Shown here in pieces: positions 25,177 to 34,900 of a DNA stretch of 51,770 nucleotides. A model generated the notes under the pieces. The model saw only the letters and a list, made by a program, of their open reading frames with translations, did not search any database and had not been told where the DNA came from. This DNA is from Candidatus Hebobacterum abditum (GTDB lineage: Bacteria > Armatimonadota > Hebobacteria > Hebobacterales > Hebobacteraceae): positions 1 through 51,770 of the forward strand of contig JALGXW010000040.1 in the NCBI GenBank assembly GCA_029821875.1. Reading direction: 5' to 3'. The position numbers were made by a program, and so were the translations under genes. The stretch's first letter is position 1, and the number at the start of each line of letters is the position of its first letter.

Positions 25177-25809
25177 ATGCTGAACTCACCTTTCACTATC
25201 GATGAGGCGACCTACAGCTCGGTGAGCGAGCTGTGCGAGAACCTCGTCCGCCAATCCCGAGCAGCGTGCGCTCTGCTGGTCGGCCAGGACGGCATGCTCT
25301 TGCACGCATGCGGATCCGTGGAGGATCTTGACGTCGATAGTCTGGCAGCTCTGGCCGCGGGGGTCTTCGCCTCCAGCCGAGAGATAGCAAGGATGATCGG
25401 CGAACCGACCTTCGACGTCGCCACGCAGCAGGGCCGCCGGAACCACCTGCAGCTGATCCGCGTGGCGGACTGCGCCATTCTGGTCGCCGTATTCGATGAC
25501 CGCACCACAGCTGGCATGGTGCGGCTTTACGGTCTGCGTGTCGCCCGACGTCTGGCGCGTCTACTTGCGGAAGGCGATGCGGCCGGATCAGAGGAGAGTG
25601 CCGGCCGGAGATGGACTGACGCGTGGGAAGACGAAGTGGACGCTGCCACGACGCTGGAGGGGGATGACCGCGAACCCATCGAGTTCGCCAGCCGCACTCA
25701 GACTAGGGCAGAGCAGCTTCGGGCAGCTCTTCACATGCGAACTGCCTCTCTCGTGCTGGCCCTACTGGCAGCAGGAGTGGCAGTGGTGGGCGCGCTCTTG
25801 CGTCACTAG
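25177..25809 (+). CDS. Roadblock/LC7 domain protein with C-terminal membrane helix
   Basis: A 210-residue protein. Residues ~8-125 match the Roadblock/LC7 pattern (ACALLVGQDGMLLHACG, then a helix LAALAAGVFASSREIARMIG, then strands QLIRVADCAILVAVFDD). A linker of about 60 charged residues and one membrane helix (about 189-207) follow. Roadblock proteins such as MglB regulate Ras-like GTPases, but no MglA-like GTPase is in the window. ATG 25177 with GGGAGGGA upstream is chosen over a frame open from 25060. Tail anchoring of a Roadblock domain is uncommon. Confidence 0.75.
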   Translation: MLNSPFTIDEATYSSVSELCENLVRQSRAACALLVGQDGMLLHACGSVEDLDVDSLAALAAGVFASSREIARMIGEPTFDVATQQGRRNHLQLIRVADCAILVAVFDDRTTAGMVRLYGLRVARRLARLLAEGDAAGSEESAGRRWTDAWEDEVDAATTLEGDDREPIEFASRTQTRAEQLRAALHMRTASLVLALLAAGVAVVGALLRH

Positions 25810-25911
25810 AACTGCCCGCGCGCGTCGATGGCCCGCACGACCGCGGGTCCTCGTCTCCATCCCGCTCTGTGGTGCTGTCATCTGCCCGAAACCGGCCGGG
25901 TGGACTCGCCA

Positions 25912-26124
25912 ATGAGCACGGCCGAGCAGACCAGCGCGACGGCGAGGCCGATGGGGCTACGGATAGACGCGAGCTCCGGTGCCGATCTGACGGGCGACGT
26001 GGTTGACGAGACTCTCCTGAGCACCGCGGGCCGACTCATCGAAGTCCACCTGGGAGAGGAGTACCACTCCCTCCCCTATCCTGAATCCCCCGAACAGGAC
26101 GTGCGAGTTGCCCCCCCGAGGTAA
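25912..26124 (+). CDS. Short hypothetical ORF, doubtful
   Basis: A 70-residue frame from ATG 25912, about 100 bases downstream of the Roadblock gene. It has a weak GGTGGA site upstream and no recognised motif. It overlaps antisense to the hypothetical fragment below, so at most one of the two is likely to be real. Confidence 0.2.
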   Translation: MSTAEQTSATARPMGLRIDASSGADLTGDVVDETLLSTAGRLIEVHLGEEYHSLPYPESPEQDVRVAPPR

Positions 26125-26640
26125 CTCGATATGAGTGGCTCTCCTCCTTCCCGAAGGAGCGGCCCCTCCTGTTGGCCCCGTGAACCCAGGCCCCATAGCA
26201 GCAGATTCGGCGCAAGCAGCACGTCAGGAGAGCCCTGGACGGTGGCGAAGCCCACGACCTGGCCAAGCAGTGCGTGCAGCGCGTTGAGCCGGTCTGCTCC
26301 CGCTCCCGTAACGACGACACATGCCCCTGAGCTCACCTCAAACGCCAGCTTGTGGAGCCACTTGGCGTGCTCCTCATCTGGTGAAATCCACCCATCGCCT
26401 TTGAGGTCGAAGACCCCGACCACCGGCTCCGGAGCGACACGCAGGGCGCGGAGTTCCGTGCTCGGGATAAGACGCTTCACGTCGGGCAAATCGAGAGTCG
26501 GCTTCATGGCCCGAGTCAACAGGCTCTCCCAGAGCCATCCAGCGGCCGGTTCATCTTCGAGATGCAGCACTGCCAGGTCCGAGCAGACGACGAGGCGCGC
26601 CGCCGCATAGACCGCCTCCAGCGGCGGGAGCGGCCCGCTC
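26076..26640 (-). pseudogene. Hypothetical protein fragment, no intact start
   Basis: The minus-strand frame is open from about 26697 down to 26076. Composition is protein-like from roughly 26640 (LEAVYAAARLVVCSDLAVLHL, then MKPTLDLPDVKRLIP, VVGVFDLKGDGWISPDEEHA, GACVVVTGAGADRLNALHAL). I do not recognise the family. No ATG with a ribosome site exists; GTG 26570 is the first formal start and cuts through apparent coding sequence. Upstream it runs into a plus-strand SLH remnant, so it looks truncated by rearrangement. Confidence 0.35.
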
Positions 26641-26654
26641 GATCCTGGCCCAGA

Positions 26655-26741
26655 GTCAGGATTCCGGTTTCTCCCGCCCCGAGCACCCCGTCACCCCCAA
26701 CCAGATGGCCGTGTACGTGGCGAGGGCGTTTGGGTCCTGAG
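26655..26741 (+). pseudogene. 3' remnant of an SLH-domain protein gene
   Basis: The plus strand reads GFSRPEHPVTPNQMAVYVAR followed by A-F-G-S and TGA. This is nearly the same ending as the intact SLH proteins at 28244 and 36767 (V-T-R-D-Q-M-A-V-Y-V). Nothing upstream in this frame is SLH-like; the opposite strand instead carries an unrelated fragment. Ten bases downstream is a 13-bp terminator hairpin, so only the tail and terminator of the old gene remain. Confidence 0.55.
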
Positions 26742-26751
26742 GCGGTAGTCC

Positions 26752-26782
26752 CGTAGGGCAGGAGCGTGTCTCCTGCCCTACG
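26752..26782 (+). terminator. 13-bp hairpin after the SLH remnant
   Basis: CGTAGGGCAGGAG (26752-26764) pairs perfectly with CTCCTGCCCTACG (26770-26782) across a 5-base loop. The following GAAACAAGG is not T-rich on this strand. It could also be a dispersed palindromic repeat; a related CTCCTGC/GCAGGAG hairpin follows the other SLH gene at 36771. Confidence 0.6.
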
Positions 26783-26956
26783 AAACAAGGAAGTGATCTT
26801 CTCCCGCTGAGTCACGCCCTGAGTGCCGACGGGCTGCGCTGAACGAACGCGCCCTGGGGCGCGTCTAATAGCTGCCTCCAGTGTAAGGAGGGCGGCAGAC
26901 ATGCAGCGGCACGTCGTGTTTGCGCTCGTGGTCGTGCGGATTGGAGGTGTGGCCAG

Positions 26957-28244
26957 ATGAGCATACCTTCCAGCTTCGTCCGTTTCGCCACTGTAGTCGG
27001 CCTCGTCCATCTCCTGCTTGCCACTGTCCCGCACTACGCCCATGCCGGGGGGGGGGACCTGGCCGCCGGTAGGCCAGTTGGTTGGTGGTGGTAGTGGCTA
27101 CTCGGTAGCAGTTCAGGGAGACTACGCCTACGTGGCCGCCCTCCGCGCCATGGTTGTGATGGACATCTCCTGGCCCTCGCAGCCACGCCTGGTAGGCTAC
27201 TACGACACGCCCGGTTGGGTCACTCGGGTGGCGGTGGCCGGTGACTATGCCTATGTGATCGACCATGATTCTGGCCTGCTGGTGATCTCGGTCGCGGACC
27301 CGGCCAACCCGGTCGAAGTCGGCTTCTGCGCCACGCCCGGCGAGCCCCGTGGGATGGCGGTGGTGGGTGATTATGCCTATGTGGCCGCCTATGAGGCTGG
27401 CCTGCTGGTGATCTCGGTCGCGGACCCGGCCAACCCGGTCGAAGTCGGCTTCTGCGCCACGCCCGGCGGGCCTTGGGACGTGGCGCTGGCGGGCCGGTAT
27501 GCCTATGTTGCAGCTGGGGAGGCGGGTCTGCGGGTGATCGACGTCTCGGATCCAGCTGCCCCCGTGGAGGTGGCGTACTGGGACACGCCCGGAAGGGCCC
27601 ATGACGTGGCGGTGGTTGACGGATATGCATACCTGACAGATTACCTCTGGGGCATGTTCGTCTTCCGCGCTCTGTCCTTCGACGATGTCGGCGTCGGGCA
27701 CTGGGCACTCTGGGAGATAGAGGCATGTGTGGCGGCGGGGATCGTGGCGGGCCGCTATGACGGCCTCTACCACCCCGAGGGGTCTGTCACAAGGGCTGAG
27801 ATGGCCGTCTTCATCTCCCGCGCGCTGGCCGGTGGGGATGAAAACGTGCCCGACTTCGTCGGCACTCCCTCCTTCCGCGACGTGAACAGGTGGCACTGGG
27901 CATCCGATTATGTGGAGTACGCGGTCTCCCAGAGCGTCGTGGCTGGCTACGGTGACGGCCTCTACCACCCGGAGTACGAGGTCACCCGCGACCAGATGGC
28001 GGTGTATGTGGCCCGCGCCCTGGTCGCGCCGGAGGGAGAGGCCGGCCTGGCCGACTACGTGCCGGCCGACCCGCGGGACTTCCCCGACGTGGCCTCTGAC
28101 TTCTGGGCCTACAAGCACATCGAGTACTGCGTCGAGAACGGAGTGGTGCAGGGGTATGAAGACGGATACTACCACCCCGGGGTAGTCGTCACCCGCGATC
28201 AGATGGCGGTGTATGTGGCGAGGGCGTTCGGGTTGGTTCCATAG
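26957..28244 (+). CDS. LVIVD-repeat surface protein with three SLH domains, out of frame at a G10 tract
   Basis: ATG 26957 has GGAGG 9 bases upstream and encodes a good signal peptide ending HYAHA. Ten G residues (27047-27056) follow, and this frame then stops at a TAG near 27093. The long downstream frame (from the tract to 28244) encodes LVIVD-type propeller repeats (GDYAYVAA, GLLVISVADPANPVEVGF), then three SLH domains (about 27683-28241) ending QMAVYVARAFG. With nine Gs the signal peptide and mature protein join in frame. SLH domains bind the cell wall polymer, so this is an exported cell-surface protein. As sequenced, it is interrupted: phase-OFF, or a homopolymer error. Confidence 0.8.
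27271..27468 (+). repeat. Exact 72-bp repeat with 126-bp period inside the LVIVD domain
   Basis: Bases 27271-27342 and 27397-27468 are identical. They encode G-L-L-V-I-S-V-A-D-P-A-N-P-V-E-V-G-F and the following residues. The 42-codon period equals one propeller blade, indicating a recent duplication or gene conversion. Confidence 0.85.
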
Positions 28245-28760
28245 CGCGCCCCTGCACCTCCCAGAACGGACAGGAGGCAAGCGGCCGTCGGACGAGCGCG
28301 TGTCTTGCGAGGAGCAGTATCCGCCGGAAGCGCACGACATCCCAGCACGCCGTTGACGTTGTCCGGGACGTCTGGTCAGTTCTGCGCCGCGGCGCCACTG
28401 CAGCCCCATGAGCGCAGAAGCGCGGACAGGCCCAACAGCTGCCCTCGCCCCCGCGCGGCTAGGGCGAGAGCCACCGATAGCGGTGATGCAGACCTCCTAG
28501 TGCCGGGATGGCGATCAGCTCCCCAGCCGTCGCGCCGCCTCCATCGCCGACTCCTACTGCGCCATCTCTACGATCCGCGGCCTCTCAATGACCTTCTCCT
28601 TTTGCCTCGAGGGCACCATCCGACTGCCTCCTCCGGTGGTGTCCTAGTATCTGGCCGCGATTGCAGTTACAGCTCCTCCCACTCTTGAGAGTTACGGCAC
28701 ACCGGGCTCACGGCAGGGAGAACGCGCACACGCGCATAACGAGTGTGGCGAGGGGACAGA
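28245..28760. other. Intergenic region after the LVIVD/SLH gene
   Basis: No gene is supported on either strand. A hairpin CTCGCCC/GGGCGAG (28444-28450/28462-28468, 11-base loop) is the only obvious structure and lies 200 bases beyond the SLH stop. The ribosome site of the next gene (GAGGGG) is at 28751-28756. Confidence 0.4.
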
Positions 28761-30572
28761 ATGACCCATGGCTCAGAGCGCTCTGGCCAGGCCCGTCGGG
28801 AGGCGAGCACGTCGTCGCGCCGCCGCGGGCATTCGCGGCACGGAGAGCGCGGCCGGAGCCAGCGTCGGCAAGTCTTTGACCGGCGGCTGGCGGCCGTTGC
28901 CGCGGCAGTAACCGTTGCACTTCTGGCGATCGCCCGATGCTACATTGACCCAACAGGGCCCATTGGCTGGAGCTGGCCGATCCTCATGCTCTGCGTGCTG
29001 GTGGCGGCTGCCGCTGGGAGGGCGCTGTTGGGGCACCAACGCGCGGACGAGGGGGAGGAACGCCGACCTTCCACCCGTGTGAAGGCAGGTGTCTGGTTAC
29101 TGCTGCTGGCGGCCGCGACAGTGCCCAATCTGCATGGCTTGAGCATTGGGTTCCTGACTGAGGACGGCGGGCTGCTCCGCGCCGCGCGCCTGGCCGACCA
29201 CCCGCTCGACATTCTACGCATCCTGCCTCTCACGATCTTCTACCGTCCCATCCCCCTGCTCGTGTGGTGGGTGGGGCTGCACCTATGGAGCGGGTCCCCC
29301 CTGGGATACCATCTGGTGAGCGTCCTGCTGCACGCTGGCAACACGGCTCTGCTGTACTTGCTGGCTCGTCGGTATACGGCCAGCGTGTTCGGCGGAACAA
29401 TGGCCGCCCTGTTGTTCGCCGTCCATCCCATCCACCTGGAGGCAACGACGTGGCTGGCCGCCCAACCGGACCTGATCGGCACCGCCTTCGCCCTGTTGTC
29501 GATGTGGCTCCTGGAGCAGTATATCGGCACGCGTGGTGGGCACCAGAAGTGGCTCTCCCTGGTGGCGGCCCTCGCGGCATTCCTCTTCGCCCTCTGGAGC
29601 AAGGAGACCACTGCGGCCCTGCTGGGAATCGTATTCGTTCGGCTCGCCACGGTTCAGGATGACCGGCGTTGGGCGCGTGCCGTCGGCGTCAGTACCGCGT
29701 ACGCACTGACCATCGGCGTCTACCTGGCGGCCCGCTTCTTCGTACTTGGGGGGAACTGGCTCGGGGGGCAGGTCGGCGGGCAGGAAGTGAGCCTGACCCT
29801 GTGGGACGCCGTGTCATCCCCGATGCCTTTGCTGCTGACGGGCCAGCTCCTCTTCCCCGCCCATGTGAGCCTGTTCAGAGTGGTCCTGACTCCCTATCTC
29901 TGGCTGGCAGCGCTCGCCCTGATGGCGGCCGCACTCCTCTGGTGGATACGCAGCCTCGTCTTCGTGTCGTGGCAGCGGCTCGTGCTCTATGCCAGCTACC
30001 TGCTCGTGCCGATGATTCCAGTGGCGACGGCCGGGCTCACCATCGGAGCGGACATGGCGAACAGCAGGTACGGATATCTGCCAAGCGTCGGACTCGCGCT
30101 GCTCTTCGGCGGCATCTGCGCGCGACGCCCCCGTGGCTGGCGCCGGACCGGGCTGGTTGGCGTGGTGACCGTCTCCGTTGCGGCAGTGCTGTCGATGTGG
30201 TATCTGGCAGTGCCCTGGAGGGGAGCTGCTCGCCTGCGAGATGATGTCCTGTCCCAAGGGGTCCGCGCTGTCCAGAGCCTCCCCCACTCCCCGCCGCCAT
30301 CGACTGTCTTCTTCAAGGGGATGCCCTACTACCACCTCGGCGTAACTGTATTCCTGGAGAGCGGGTTCTCGGGAGCGCTCTCCCCGCTCCTGGATGGACA
30401 GGTCTCTGTCGAAGCGGTGTCAGACACCACTGCCGCGTGGGACGCGATGTCCGCATCAGATCTGCTCCCAGGCGAGTATCTCATGTCCTGGGACGCTGAC
30501 TCGCAGACCATGGTGATAGAGCGTGCGGGACCACCTGTCGTTGATCAACCCGCAGCTGAGGTCTCGCCATGA
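28761..30572 (+). CDS. Polytopic glycosyltransferase-like protein (TMTC/GT39-type)
   Basis: A 603-residue protein with a basic cytoplasmic N-terminus (residues 1-45) and about 10-12 membrane helices. The luminal acidic loop FLTEDGGLLR, followed by GYHLVSVLLHAGNTALLYLL and AVHPIHLEATTWLAAQPDLI, resembles the GT-C fold of TMTC-type O-mannosyltransferases. These transfer sugar from a lipid-linked donor to exported proteins. The C-terminal ~130 residues are soluble. The next gene, a TPR protein, overlaps by four bases (ATGA), giving in two chains what TMTC proteins carry as one. Glycosylation of the surface proteins on either side is an attractive inference. Confidence 0.65.
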   Translation: MTHGSERSGQARREASTSSRRRGHSRHGERGRSQRRQVFDRRLAAVAAAVTVALLAIARCYIDPTGPIGWSWPILMLCVLVAAAAGRALLGHQRADEGEERRPSTRVKAGVWLLLLAAATVPNLHGLSIGFLTEDGGLLRAARLADHPLDILRILPLTIFYRPIPLLVWWVGLHLWSGSPLGYHLVSVLLHAGNTALLYLLARRYTASVFGGTMAALLFAVHPIHLEATTWLAAQPDLIGTAFALLSMWLLEQYIGTRGGHQKWLSLVAALAAFLFALWSKETTAALLGIVFVRLATVQDDRRWARAVGVSTAYALTIGVYLAARFFVLGGNWLGGQVGGQEVSLTLWDAVSSPMPLLLTGQLLFPAHVSLFRVVLTPYLWLAALALMAAALLWWIRSLVFVSWQRLVLYASYLLVPMIPVATAGLTIGADMANSRYGYLPSVGLALLFGGICARRPRGWRRTGLVGVVTVSVAAVLSMWYLAVPWRGAARLRDDVLSQGVRAVQSLPHSPPPSTVFFKGMPYYHLGVTVFLESGFSGALSPLLDGQVSVEAVSDTTAAWDAMSASDLLPGEYLMSWDADSQTMVIERAGPPVVDQPAAEVSP

Positions 30573-31450
30573 GACGTTGGGCACTCCTTCTGGCCCTGAC
30601 AGCTTCTGTGTTCGGCGCTCTCTCTGCGTGGGCAGTCGTGCTGAGCATGATTCCGAGGCTGAGGGCGCGCCACGCCTCAGACCGCCTCGTCGATAGGGCG
30701 CAGGAGGCGTCCGGCCGCGGCGACAGGTGGGCCTCACGCCAACTTGTCGAGGAGGCGCTCGACCTCGACAGGAAGAACCCCAGGGCGCGCCGCGAACTAG
30801 CGATGCACCTGGTGGTGGAGGGGCGCCGCGAGCTGGCGCTGCACGAGCTGCGGTACGTTGCAGAGGCGAAGCGACGGGACTCGGGCGCGGCGCGGGAGTT
30901 GGCGGCTCTGCTCTGGACCACAGGTGATAGAGAGGGCGCACTTCGCTGGGTGCGAGAGGCCCTCAGACGGGATCCCAAGAGTGGACTTGCCCGGGTCGAC
31001 CTGGCCCACTGCCTCCTGGCGACTGGGGATGTGGTCAACGCGCTCAGCGCAGCAGAGCAGGCGGTTGCGCTCTACCCTCGGCTGCGATCCGCCTGGCAAG
31101 CTCTCGGCGTGGCTCGCTGGCAGTCCGGCGATCTCACCGGCGCGCGGGCGGCACTCGACGAGGCGCTGCTATTGCGCCCGAACGATGTGCCCACACTCCT
31201 CGCCGCAGCGGAGGTCTCGAACCAGCTCGCATCGTGGGACTCCGCTGTTGCCTACGCCCGACGGGCAGTGAGCGCTGATCCCCAGAGCGCCTCGAGTTGG
31301 TTCGTCCTGGCACAACTCCTCGCCGCCACAGGTCACAGCATCGAGGCCGATGAGGCGCTCGCACGCGCCCGCACCCTCGACGCGGCCCAGCGTGCAGATC
31401 GCCCGCCCTCGTCGCCCCAGGGGGCAGTCGCCCCGGAGCGCGGCCGGTAA
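30569..31450 (+). CDS. Membrane-anchored TPR protein
   Basis: A 293-residue protein with one N-terminal membrane helix (about residues 4-27) and about six TPR-like helical pairs (RQLVEEALDLDRKNPRARRE; GALRWVREALRRDPKSGLAR; ALDEALLLRPNDVPTL; AVAYARRAVSADPQSA). TPRs act as protein-binding scaffolds. ATG 30569 overlaps the stop of the glycosyltransferase-like gene, so translation is probably coupled and the products may form a complex. A weak hairpin (AAGGAG/CTCCTT, about 31459-31488) follows the stop. Confidence 0.8.
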   Translation: MRRWALLLALTASVFGALSAWAVVLSMIPRLRARHASDRLVDRAQEASGRGDRWASRQLVEEALDLDRKNPRARRELAMHLVVEGRRELALHELRYVAEAKRRDSGAARELAALLWTTGDREGALRWVREALRRDPKSGLARVDLAHCLLATGDVVNALSAAEQAVALYPRLRSAWQALGVARWQSGDLTGARAALDEALLLRPNDVPTLLAAAEVSNQLASWDSAVAYARRAVSADPQSASSWFVLAQLLAATGHSIEADEALARARTLDAAQRADRPPSSPQGAVAPERGR

Positions 31451-31952
31451 TCCTAAGAAGGAGTGCCCCCGGGGACCCACTCTCCTTGCCGCGCACGACG
31501 AGCGGCCAGGCCGAGATCGCTTATATGTCGCTCTGCCCTGCACCGCATCAGCCTCCAGTTCCGGACGTGAGGCTGCGGGCAACGGCAGTCCTGGATAGAT
31601 GGAGGCCGCGGGCGTTGAGCCCCGATTCTCGATTGGCTGGTTGCGGCCTGCAACCAGCCTGAGAAGGCCGTCACGCCCCGTCTCGTGGCCAGACGACGCG
31701 GTCTGAGTGGGCTGTCCGACCGGCCGGTCGGCATCGGTCCACGTGGATTGGCAGCCGAGGTAGTTCAGCCACACATCCCAGCTCCAGGGCCTGCGCCGCG
31801 TTTAATTTTCGTCAAAGGCACATGCCGGAGAAGGAGTCCCAGGCATTCCAGCGAAGACGTCGGCGAGGGGGTGCAACTCGGCCCTGAGCCATGCAGTGTG
31901 ACCCTACTGAGTTTCAGGCCTTGTACGAGGCAACTGCTTGGAGGGAAGGGCG
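31451..31952. other. Leader region of the InlB-repeat/SLH gene
   Basis: About 500 bases without a supported gene. A hairpin near 31459-31488 probably ends the preceding operon. A locally AT-rich patch (TTTAATTTT, about 31801-31809) could belong to a promoter, but no matching hexamer pair was found. GGAGGGAAGGG (31941-31951) is the ribosome site for ATG 31953. Confidence 0.35.
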
Positions 31953-34900
31953 ATGCACCACCACGCGCTGCTGCGCGGGCGAGCAGCAACGAGTTCCCCG
32001 CGCGGCCTACTCGGTTTGGCCCCCCTGAGGGCACACCAGCGTTTTGTCTGGCCACAGCCACTGCTTCTCGGCGTGCTTGCCGTCGCAGCCCTCGCGGTGT
32101 TCCTGTCGGCGAGCGCCGTCGATGCTCAAGCGACCACCATCTTCTCCGACGACTTCGAGACGGGCATAGTTGGGTGGACCACGGGTGGCACGCCCGATTG
32201 GTACGGCGGCGGGCCCAGCAACGGCAGCTTCTGTGTTCGTCTCCGCCGCACAGAAAGTATCCAGCAGACCATCTCCACAGTCTCCTATGAGAACATCGCC
32301 GTCTCCTTCTACATGGGAGCAAGCAGCCTCGAAGGCGCGGAGACGGTGCGAGCGCTCTGGTTCGACGGCGCGACGTGGACCGTCCTGGCGACCATAGCCA
32401 ACGGCGACCCGGAGGAGGACGGGCTCCTCCACTACTATGCGTTCGCTCTTCCGGTTGGCGCCGCGGACAACCCCGACTTCGCCCTGCGCTTCGAGGCCAA
32501 CGGAAACAACCCCGGCGATTACGGCTTCGTCGATGATGTCGTCGTCGCGGGTGACCTCATCTACTACACGCTGGACCTAACTGGTGTTGGCAATGGGTCG
32601 GTGACCGTGGACTGGACCTCGTATGCTCTTCCGTGGTCTGGCAGTTTCGCGTGGGGCACTGTAGTGACGCTGGAGGCGGTGCCCGCGGCTGGATGGCAGT
32701 TCGACAACTGGTCCGGCGGCCTGGCCGGCAGCACCAACCCCGACACCATCACCATGGACTCCGACAAGGCCGTGACTGCCAACTTCTCCCAGATCATGCA
32801 GACACTGGACCTAACAGGTGTGGGCAGTGGCTCGGTGACGGTGGACGGGACGCCGCGTGCTCTTCCCTGGTCTGGCAGCTTTGCATGGGGGAGCGTGGTG
32901 ACGCTGGAGGCGGTGCCGGTGGCTGGGTGGCAGTTCGCTAACTGGTCCGGCGACCTGGCCGGCAGCACGAATCCTGACACCGTTACCATGAACGCCGACA
33001 AATCCGTGACTGCGAACTTTGCCCAGATCATCCACACACTTGACGTGTCGGGGATCGGTAACGGCTCTATCACTGTGGACGGGACGCCGCAGTCCCTCCC
33101 CTGGTCTGGCAGCTTTGCGTGGGGCACTGTGGTCACCCTGGAGGCGGTGCCCGCGGCTGGATGGCAGTTCGACAACTGGTCGGGAGATCTGACCGGCAGC
33201 ACGAATCCTGACACCATCACCACGGACTCCGACAAGTCCGTGACCGCCAACTTCTCCCAGATCATGCACACGCTGGACCTAACTGGAGTAGGCAGTGGGT
33301 CGGTGACCGTGGACGGGACGCCGCGTGCTCTTCCCTGGTCTGGCAGCTTCGCCTGGGGCACTGTAGTGACGCTGGAGGCGGTGCCGGTGCCTGGATGGCT
33401 GTTCACCAGCTGGTCCGGCGACCTGGCCGGCAGCACGAACCCCGACACCATCACCACGGACTCCGATAAGGCCGTGACCGCCAACTTCTCGCAGATATTC
33501 CACACGTTGGACCTGACTGGAGCTGGCAGTGGGTCGGTGACGGTGGACGGGACGCCGCGTGCTCTTCCCTGGTCTGGCAGCTTTGCGTGGGGCACTGTGG
33601 TGACACTGGAGGCGGTGCCCGCGCCTGGATGGCAGTTCGACAACTGGTCGGGTGACTCGTCGCCAACTTCTCCCAGATCATGCATTCCCTGGACCTGACC
33701 GGAGTGGGCAGCGGCTCGGTGACGGTGAACGGGACGCCGCAGTCGCTCCCCTGGTCTGGCAGCTTTGCGTGGGGCACTGTGGTGACGCTGGAGGCAGTGC
33801 CCGCGGCTGGGTGGCAGTTCGATAACTGGTCCGGCGACCTGGCCGGCAGCGCCAATCCCGACACCATCACCATGGACGCCGACAAGTCCGTGACCGCCAA
33901 CTTCTCGCAGATATTCCACACGTTGGACCTGACTGGAGTTGGCACTGGCTCGGTGACCGTGGACGGGACGCCGCGTGCTCTTCCCTGGTCTGGCAGCTTT
34001 GCGTGGGGCACTGTGGTGACACTGGAGGCGGTGCCCGCGCCTGGATGGCAGTTCGACAACTGGTCGGGTGACCAACTTCTCGCAGATCATGCACGCGCTG
34101 GACCTAACTGGGGTCGGCAGTGGGTCGGCGACGGTGAACGGGACGCCGCAGTCGCTCCCCTGGTCTGGCAGCTTTGCGTGGGGCACTGTGGTGACACTGG
34201 AGGCGGTGCCGGCGGCCGGGTGGCAGTTCGACAACTGGTCTGGTGATCTCACCGGCAGCACCAACCCCGACACCATCACTATGGACTCCGACAAGGCCGT
34301 CACGGCCAACTTCTCCCAGATCATGCACTCGCTGGACCTGACCGGACTGGGCAGCGGCTCGGTGACCGTGGACGGGACGCCGCGTGCTCTTCCCTGGTCT
34401 GGTAGCTTTGCATGGGGGAGCGTCGTGACGCTGGAGGCGGTGCCGGTGGCTGGGTGGCAGTTCGCTAACTGGTCTGGTGACCTGGCCGGCAGCGCCAATC
34501 CCGACACCATCACCATGGACGCGGACAAAGCTGTCGTCGCCAACTTCTCCCAGATCATGCACTCCCTGGACCTGACCGGAGTGGGCAGCGGGTCGGTGAC
34601 CGTGAACGGGACGCCGCAGTCGCTCCCCTGGTCTGGCAGCTTTGCCTGGGGCACTGTGGTGACACTGGAGGCGGTGCCCGCGGCTGGATGGCAGTTCGAT
34701 AACTGGTCTGCCGATCTCACCGGCAGCGCCAATCCCGACACCATCACCATGGACGCCGACAAATCCGTGACTGCCAACTTCTCCCAGATCATGCACTCGC
34801 TGGACCTAACTGGGGTCGGCAGCGGGTCGGTGACCGTGGACGGGACGCCGCGTGCTCTTCCCTGGTCTGGCAGCTTTGCCTGGGGCACTGTGGTCACCCT

